Of a DNA stretch of 64,000 bases, positions 58,137 to 64,000 are shown piece by piece. The DNA is from Trichosporon coremiiforme (lineage: Eukaryota > Basidiomycota > Tremellomycetes > Trichosporonales > Trichosporonaceae): the NCBI GenBank assembly GCA_039545355.1, contig BCJJ01000014.1:1156453-1220452 (forward strand). The letters are read 5' to 3'. The first letter of the stretch is position 1; every line of letters begins with the position of its first letter. The notes under the pieces are model-generated. The model did no database searches. It worked only from the letters and a program-made list of their open reading frames with translations, and was not told the origin of the DNA. Made by a program: the position numbers and the translations under genes.

Positions 58137-58617
58137 GAATCACGCTCTTCTTAGCCTGCCATAATATATGAAAACCTTGGCTGTGCAGTCGTTGCGGGCC
58201 TGTATCACCGCGCCGCGGATGGGCAGAAACATGAACAGAAGTGGTCGAGTAAGCGGAGCGAATCTGGCGTCGGAGAGGCAAGGTCGTCGGCGACCAAGCT
58301 GGACTGATGTTGGCTAGGCGGACAGTTGCGTATAGCTCACCTTACCTTGAGAACGCTGTTGGACATTGTGGTGTGAGGCTGCACCAAGTGTTGATAGGCA
58401 TTCTGAGCAGCTTATCGGATGCCAAGTCTGCCGCGCCCAATGATATGCATACCAGCGGCTTGGAGTGACAATCATGGAGGCCATGAACGTGAAATAGGCG
58501 CGGAGCTGGGAGAACCGCGATAGCATACAGCGCATCGCATGCTGGGGGTCGGTTGTACTTCCCGTACGGCACGCCCTGTACAATCATTTTGCATCTACTA
58601 TACACTGTGTGTGCCAG
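58137..58617. other. Convergent intergenic region
   Basis: 3' flanks of the sulfatase and the FNT transporter; no gene seen. Confidence 0.5.
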
Positions 58618-59561
58618 CTACGGAGACTTCGGCAGCTTTCCATCAGACGAAGTACGGACAGGCGTGATCTCGCCACTTGTGCGCTCCACCACGACGGATG
58701 CGGTGGCCGCCCGGCGGCCAGGAAGCTTGTCGAAGAGAGGGAGCTCGGGGGCGTCGTAGAACATCAGCATGGGGATGCCGAGCAGGCATCCGCCGATAAT
58801 GTTACCGATGAGACTGGGAATCATGGACTTGGCGATGTAGTGGGCGACGGTCACACCCGAGCCGTTGACGATACCCATGGGAATGTAGTACATGTTGACG
58901 ACAACGTGCTCGAATCCTAGAAAGACGAACAGGAACGCCGGGAGATGGATGGCCATGATTTTGGACGACGTCTCGCGCGCGCCGGCGCCGAGCCACACGG
59001 CCGTGCAGACGAGGAAGTTGCACCCGATGCCGCGGAGCACGCAAGCGCCCCAAGTCTCAGTCGTCTTGGAGACAGAAACACCCTGGGAGTACTTGATGAG
59101 CGGCTCGGCGGCGTACAGATCCGAATAGTGGGACATGAAGGCAATATAGCAGAGCACGCCAGCGAGGTTACCGAAGAAGACGATGAGCCAGTTGAGGGGC
59201 AACTCCCAGATCTTGATGCGGCGGCGCACCAGTGCCATGGGCATGAACATGAGGTGTGCAGTGACGAGCTCCTGGCCGGTAAGGACGAGCATGATGAGGC
59301 CGACAGGGAAGAAGAAGGCGGAAACGAGCGAGATAAGCGCGGGATAGTCGGTCCGGAGCGTGCCAGAGCCGGCTTGAATGATCTGCACGAGCATGGCACC
59401 AAACACGAGGATCCAGCCGGCCATCCACGCCTTGAAGAAAGAGACGTAGTACGGCTGGGCCGCCTTGGTGGCTCCCAGCTTGACAAAGTCTGCGGGTCAG
59501 CGCGCTGGCAGGGTGCGCGCTTACAGGATGTGACCTCTGCGGGGGTCAGAGTGTCGGACAT
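58618..59561 (-). CDS. Formate/nitrite transporter (FNT family), 302 aa
   Basis: Exons 59561-59525 and 59489-58618 with a 35-bp intron. FNT proteins are pentameric channels or carriers for formate, nitrite and similar small anions. The first motif is KAWMAGWILVFGAML, helices continue through FFFPVGLIMLVLTGQELVTAHLM, and the second half has the FNT signature FLGFEHVVVNMYYIPMG and NIIGGCLLG. Six helices are expected. The cytosolic tail is Ser/Thr/Lys-rich. It is divergent from nitrite reductase across 768 bp, which makes nitrite the likely substrate. A shared promoter would let nitrogen status switch uptake and reduction together. Confidence 0.93.
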
Positions 59562-60329
59562 GATGGAGGGATGTGTCGCTTGTCGAGGATGCTGCGAGCA
59601 GTTTTTAAATGCCCAGATCCGTGGTAATCTATGCTGATATGTACTGTTACGTGCGGTTATGTGCTGCTCTGTGCACGGCATGGCCATGCCGCCACACCGG
59701 ACTGCCACTTGCTCCCGCCCTGGCTCCTATTTTCGGGCTCCTTATCATGGTCCAGCAATTTGTGCCTTATCTCCGCAGCACTATCTCAGCCCCCCCTTTA
59801 GTGCCATCCAAGGTCAGTCACCCATAAGCAGCACCACCGTCGGCCCCACAAATATCCGAGCACCCCCGTGCTTTCCGAATGTTTCCGAGCGACGGGGGCC
59901 CGTATGCGAGCGTGGGGATCTAATTTAGTGTGCCGAACATTCTGAATTTCACATCGCGGGGAGAGTAAGTAGATGAGCGTTGAAAAGCATTGATCGGCCC
60001 GATAAGCGCAGAGATAAGAGCGGCTTATGTGATAAGAGCCGCGGTGGATTGCAGTTGGGAATTACGGCAGCCACAGATAAGGTCGGCGCTGTCCCCCCGC
60101 TCTGTGCCAGAGCGACAGCCAAAAGCAGTGAGCGGACGTGCGGCAGATATCCACGTTCCGGTTGTCAGCTCCACATTGTCATTCGTCGATGACTTGGACG
60201 GCTATCGAGAGCCGTTTATTGGAGTGCAGGCACCCCTTGCATGCGCACCTGAACAACATTGGCATAGCTAAGCAGGTCCTCTTAAGCAACAAGTTGGAAG
60301 ATTGAGTCGTCACANCTTACTACTACACC
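59562..60329. promoter_or_regulatory. Bidirectional nitrite-assimilation promoter with six GATAAG sites
   Basis: GATAAG cores lie at 59741 and 59766 (reverse strand) and at 60001, 60013, 60031 and 60076 (forward). Four fall within 81 bp. Paired GATA sites bind AreA/NIT2/Gat1-type activators that lift nitrogen catabolite repression. A gccgcggtgg sequence at 60037-60046, next to one GATA site, resembles the CCGCGG core bound by NIT4/NirA pathway-specific activators. Together these suggest nitrate/nitrite-induced, ammonium-repressed expression of both flanking genes. One ambiguous base (60315) lies near the nitrite reductase start. Confidence 0.65.
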
Positions 60330-63300
60330 ATGTCAACAACCCGCGCACGCAGCCGCCGCGACAGCTCGAGCGGCACCGCCCCGCGCATTGGAAGTCGCAG
60401 CCGGAGTACGCGGCGGATGAGCACCGCGCGGCAGGCGAGCAGGAGCAAGTCGTGCCTGCCGGGCGAGCGTCGCATCCAGGTCATGGTCGTCGGCCTGGGC
60501 ATGGTCGGCATCGCTTTCATCGAGAAGCTGCTCACGCTCGACGTCGAGGGCCGCTACTTTGTGCGAACGTGCGGCGAGGAACCGACGTACGCGTACAACC
60601 GCGTCGGCCTCACAGAGTACTTTCAACACCGCAACATTGAGGACTTGTACCTCAACGACGTCTCGTGGTACGCGCAGCAGAACCCGGAGCACTTTGCCTT
60701 CCATATTGGCGAGCAGGTGAGACTGCTCACCGCGCCAGAGCTGACGTGCAGGTCACCCACATCAACCCTACGAGCCGTACGGTTACCACCTCCAAGAACA
60801 ACCTTTTTCGGTATGATATTCTCGTCATGGCCACAGGATCCGTTGCCGACCTCCCTTCGTACATCACCAGGGCCGAGGCGGCCAACACCAATGGCGTTTT
60901 CGTCTACCGCAGCATCGCCGACCTCGAGGGTATCATTCAGTATGCGGAGCGCGACCACGTCAAGCGGGCCACTGTCGTGGGCGGTGGGCTGCTCGGGTTG
61001 GAAGCCGCAAAGGCCGTATACGACATGCCCGGTGTGCCAGACGTCTCCATCATGATCCGGCAAGACTACCCGCTCAACCGCCAGCTCGATGCACCAGCTG
61101 GTGAACTCGTGATGCAGCGCATCGAAGGAATGGGGGTGAAGGTCCTGACACGATGTTCCCCGAAAGGCATCTCAGTCGACAACGGAACGTTCACCGGTTT
61201 CAATGAGCCACAGATCGAGTCTGACATGGTCATCTTTGCCACTGGTATCCGCCCGCGCGACGACCTGGCCGCCGCAACAGGCATGAAGACAGCTCCGCGC
61301 GGCGGCATCATTGTCGACGACAACTTGCTCACAAGCCTCCCGAACGTGTACGCCATTGGCGAATGCGCCAGCTGGCGTGGAAACTACTACGGCCTCATTG
61401 CGCCCGGTATCGAGATGGCCAGTATCCTCGCGTTCAACCTCACGCAAACTCACGGCCGCGGAGCACACGCGCCCAGAAAGATGAACCCGCCTGACCTGTC
61501 TACCCGCCTCAAGCTCATGGGTGTCGACGTCGCCAGCTTCGGCAACTACTTTGCCGACGCGGCGCCCAAGCCGACCCCGACGGCCCCGGGGGAAGTGGCC
61601 ATCAACCAGNTCCGTCCCAGCCGGCGGGACCACCTGCTCGCGGATGGTCCCATCAAGTGTCTCACCTACCACGATCCCATNGCCTCCGTGTACAAGAAAT
61701 ATCTGTTCAGCGAGGATGGCAAGCATCTCATAGGCGGCATGATGATCGGGGATGTCTCGGACTTTACAAAACTGGTCGCCATCACNAAGAAGAAGAAGGC
61801 GCTCGATGTCCCGCCGTCTCAGTTCATCCTNGGAGCCAAGGCCAACGCCGACGAGGACGGAGACGACCTTGACGACGACGCCGTCGTGTGCTCATGCCAC
61901 AATGTCACCAAGGGAGCCATTTCCCAGTGCGTCAAGGACGGCATGACCGAGCTGCCCGACATCAAGTGCAANACAAAGGCGGGTTCGGGCTGCGGTGGCT
62001 GTGTGCCCCTCGTGTCGGCCATTTTCAAGAGCGAGATGAAGAAGGCCGGCCACCAGATTAACAAGAAGTGAGCCACACTGCGGTACACCGCTCACNCCAG
62101 CCTCTGCATGCATATCAAGATGAGCCGGCAGGATCTGCTCGCTGTCGTCAAGGTCAAGAAGCTCTCCGACTTCCGCACCATCATGGATACTATCGGCGAG
62201 CGGGGATCCCAGGGCTGCGAGATCTGCAAGCCCGCCATCGGCAGTGTCCTTGCCGGCCTCCACAACGAGCACGTAATGCTCCCGAAACACCACGGCAACC
62301 AGGACACGAACGACAAGTTTATGGCCAACATCCAGCGTAATGGGTCTTTCTCTGTCGTCCCGCGTATGGCCGGAGGCGAGGTCAAGCCCGAGCAACTCGT
62401 TGCCATTGGCCAAATTGCCTCCGAGTACGGTCTGTATACCAAGATCACGGGCGGGCAGCGTATCGACATGTTTGGAGCCAAGAAGCCCGACCTGCCCGAC
62501 ATCTGGGCCAGGTTGCACAAAGTCGGCCTCGAATCTGGCCAAGCTTACGGCAAGTCTCTGCGCACTGTCAAGTCGTGTGTTGGCTCTACCTGGTGCCGCT
62601 TTGGTGTCGGCGACTCGGTTGGCCTGGCCATCGACCTGGAGAACCGGTACCGCGGCGTGCGTGCTCCTCACAAGTTCAAGGGTGGTGTCTCGGGATGCGT
62701 GCGCGAGTGCGCCGAGGCACAGTCCAAAGACTTTGGCCTTATCGCGACAGACAAGGGCTGGAACAGTGAGTAGATGTATGAGTATGGCTGATACCAGTCT
62801 TTATCGGTGGCAATGGCGGCGCCAACCCGCGCCACGCGCTGCTCTTTGCGCAGGATGTGCCGCCCACCAAAGTGGTGCGCATCCTCGACCGCTACATCAT
62901 GTTCTACATCCGCACAGCCGAGCACCTCCAACGCACCGCTCCGTGGGTGGAATCGTTTGACGGCGGCCTGGCCAAGCTNCAACGCATCCTCATCGACGAC
63001 GAGCTTGGTATCTGCGCCGACCTCGAGGCAGAGATGGCGTCCTTGGTTGACTCGTACGAGGACGAGTGGAAGAAGGCGGTACAGGACCCATTGGTGCGCT
63101 CCAAGTTCCGCCAGTTTGTCAACACGCCCGAACGCCGGGAGGCCGTAGAGATCGTCAATGAGCGTGGCCAGAACCGCGCTGCCGACTGGCCGAAAGAGTT
63201 TCCCTCNCAGAAGTTTACNCTCGCGTCGCTTCCGACACCCAAGTCCGAATGGAAGTGGGTGCCGCTCGCCACCGTGTCCGACCTCGCACCCAACGACGAG

Positions 63301-63741
63301 AACACAACGTCCGCAGCTGTACGCTACGGAAAGGACTCGCAGCTGGCCATCTTCCATGTTCCGCACAAGGGCTACTATGCCACGCAGCAAATGTGCCCAC
63401 ACAAACGCGCGTTTGTTCTCGACCACGGCATTATCGGCGACAAGAACGGCGAGCTGTACGTCAGCTGTCCGCTGCATAAGCGCAACTTCAAGCTGGACAA
63501 TGGCGACTGCATCAACGACACTGATTACTCGGTACTAGCCTTCGAGGTGCGACCCGAGGGCGGCAAGCTTCTCGTACGGCTACCGCCCGAGGATGAGCTG
63601 GACATGGTCATCGGCGCCTCCAAGTGGATGGTCCGCAAGGACACGGCNAAGGANATGGGCGGCATTGCGGCTACGGCGGTAGGTGGCGGCGGCTGTGGAG
63701 GCGACAGTGGGGGTTGTGGTGACCCCAAGCTAGAGTGGTAA
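60330..63741 (+). CDS. NIR1: NAD(P)H nitrite reductase, 1103 aa
   Basis: Exons 60330-60716, 60752-62067, 62101-62765 and 62798-63741, with introns of 32-35 bp. The enzyme reduces nitrite to ammonium with six electrons from NAD(P)H, in the cytosol. Layout: FAD domain with VMVVGLGMVGIAF, NAD(P) domain with VVGGGLLGLEA, a BFD-like [2Fe-2S] site (CSCHN ... SGCGGC, about 508-545), and a ferredoxin-like nitrite reductase half-domain. The [4Fe-4S]-siroheme cysteines follow in SCVGSTWC and SGCVREC (about 725 and 768), then a C-terminal Rieske [2Fe-2S] domain (CPH and CPLH, about 988 and 1012). A Gly/Cys-rich tail ends it. An Arg/Ser-rich segment of about 45 residues precedes the FAD fold. About eight ambiguous bases fall in exons, each affecting at most one residue. 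Confidence 0.95.
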
Positions 63742-64000
63742 ATAGTCATGTGCATTGATTTAACATTGTCAGCCTGCTCATGGGCCACTATACCGTGCTA
63801 CATATGTCATGTCCAGACTGACGCGCACGCATACTGCTGGCGGCAAGGTCCATGATGGCGGCGTCGTGTCNNNTGTCGTCCTACTGTAGGCCACCGCGGG
63901 CGGNGAGCACTACACCAGCTTCCCCCAGTTGCGGCCACACGAGAGCTAGTGTAACGAACCGATACAACCCACGCAGGAACCCCCCGCGTCAACGACAGTC
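63742..64000. other. 3' flank of nitrite reductase to window end
   Basis: 259 bp with four ambiguous bases (around 63871-63873 and 63904). No gene seen. Confidence 0.5.

Overview
This is nuclear DNA of a GC-rich basidiomycete yeast. Small introns with GTRNGY donors and a CTGAC-like branch site just before the 3' AG, a fungal gene set (EXO70, TPS2, a PFA3-type palmitoyltransferase, a GT71 mannosyltransferase, NAD(P)H nitrite reductase) and intron-bearing tRNAs point to Tremellomycetes, probably Trichosporonales. That placement is inference. Most introns are only 31-35 bp long. I reconstructed exons by eye from splice signals and frame continuity. I find 29 apparently intact protein genes, two pseudogenes and two tRNAs. 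The last 4 kb holds about 16 ambiguous bases, so sequence quality drops there.

Layout. 0.1-0.9 kb: an unknown coiled-coil protein. 1.1-3.8 kb: three tandem paralogous four-helix membrane proteins. 4.5-5.1 kb: tRNA-Ala(AGC) and tRNA-Leu(CAG), both with introns. 5.7-7.0 kb: a decayed gene. 7.3-8.1 kb: a small four-repeat protein. 9.6-10.7 kb: a Rab GTPase with an altered catalytic site. 10.8-15.4 kb: EXO70 and S-adenosylhomocysteinase, divergent. 16.6-17.4 kb: an unknown Lys/Pro-rich protein. 18.9-19.8 kb: lysozyme copy 1. 20.0-31.0 kb: NCL1/NSUN2 RNA methyltransferase, DHHC palmitoyltransferase, TPS2 and a GT71 mannosyltransferase. 31.0-34.3 kb: no confident gene. 34.3-42.4 kb: lysozyme copies 2 and 3, enclosing a heavily frameshifted DUF6604-like pseudogene, a beta-lactamase-fold serine hydrolase and an unknown protein. 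42.8-58.1 kb: a metabolic and transport block with a sugar porter, an acetoacetate-decarboxylase-like protein, an ABCC exporter, an MFS transporter, an AIF-like oxidoreductase, an acyl-CoA ligase with a peroxisomal-type C-terminus and an alkylsulfatase. 58.6-63.7 kb: a nitrite-assimilation pair, an FNT transporter and NAD(P)H nitrite reductase, transcribed divergently from an intergenic region with six GATAAG sites.

The most striking signal is the lysozyme family. All three copies are secreted SH3-plus-GH24 (T4-lysozyme type) proteins with an intact Glu/Asp/Thr catalytic triad. In all three, a 34-35 bp intron splits the initiator codon as A|TG. Unspliced transcripts therefore have no usable start, and no in-frame Met exists before or within the signal peptide. 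Copies 1 and 3 also share a near-identical 32-nt element about 260-280 bp upstream. This looks like a small, conserved, splicing-gated set of probable antibacterial enzymes.

The nitrite pair works together: the FNT protein would carry nitrite (or formate) and nitrite reductase would reduce it to ammonium. The clustered GATA sites suggest nitrogen-catabolite control by an AreA/NIT2-type factor.
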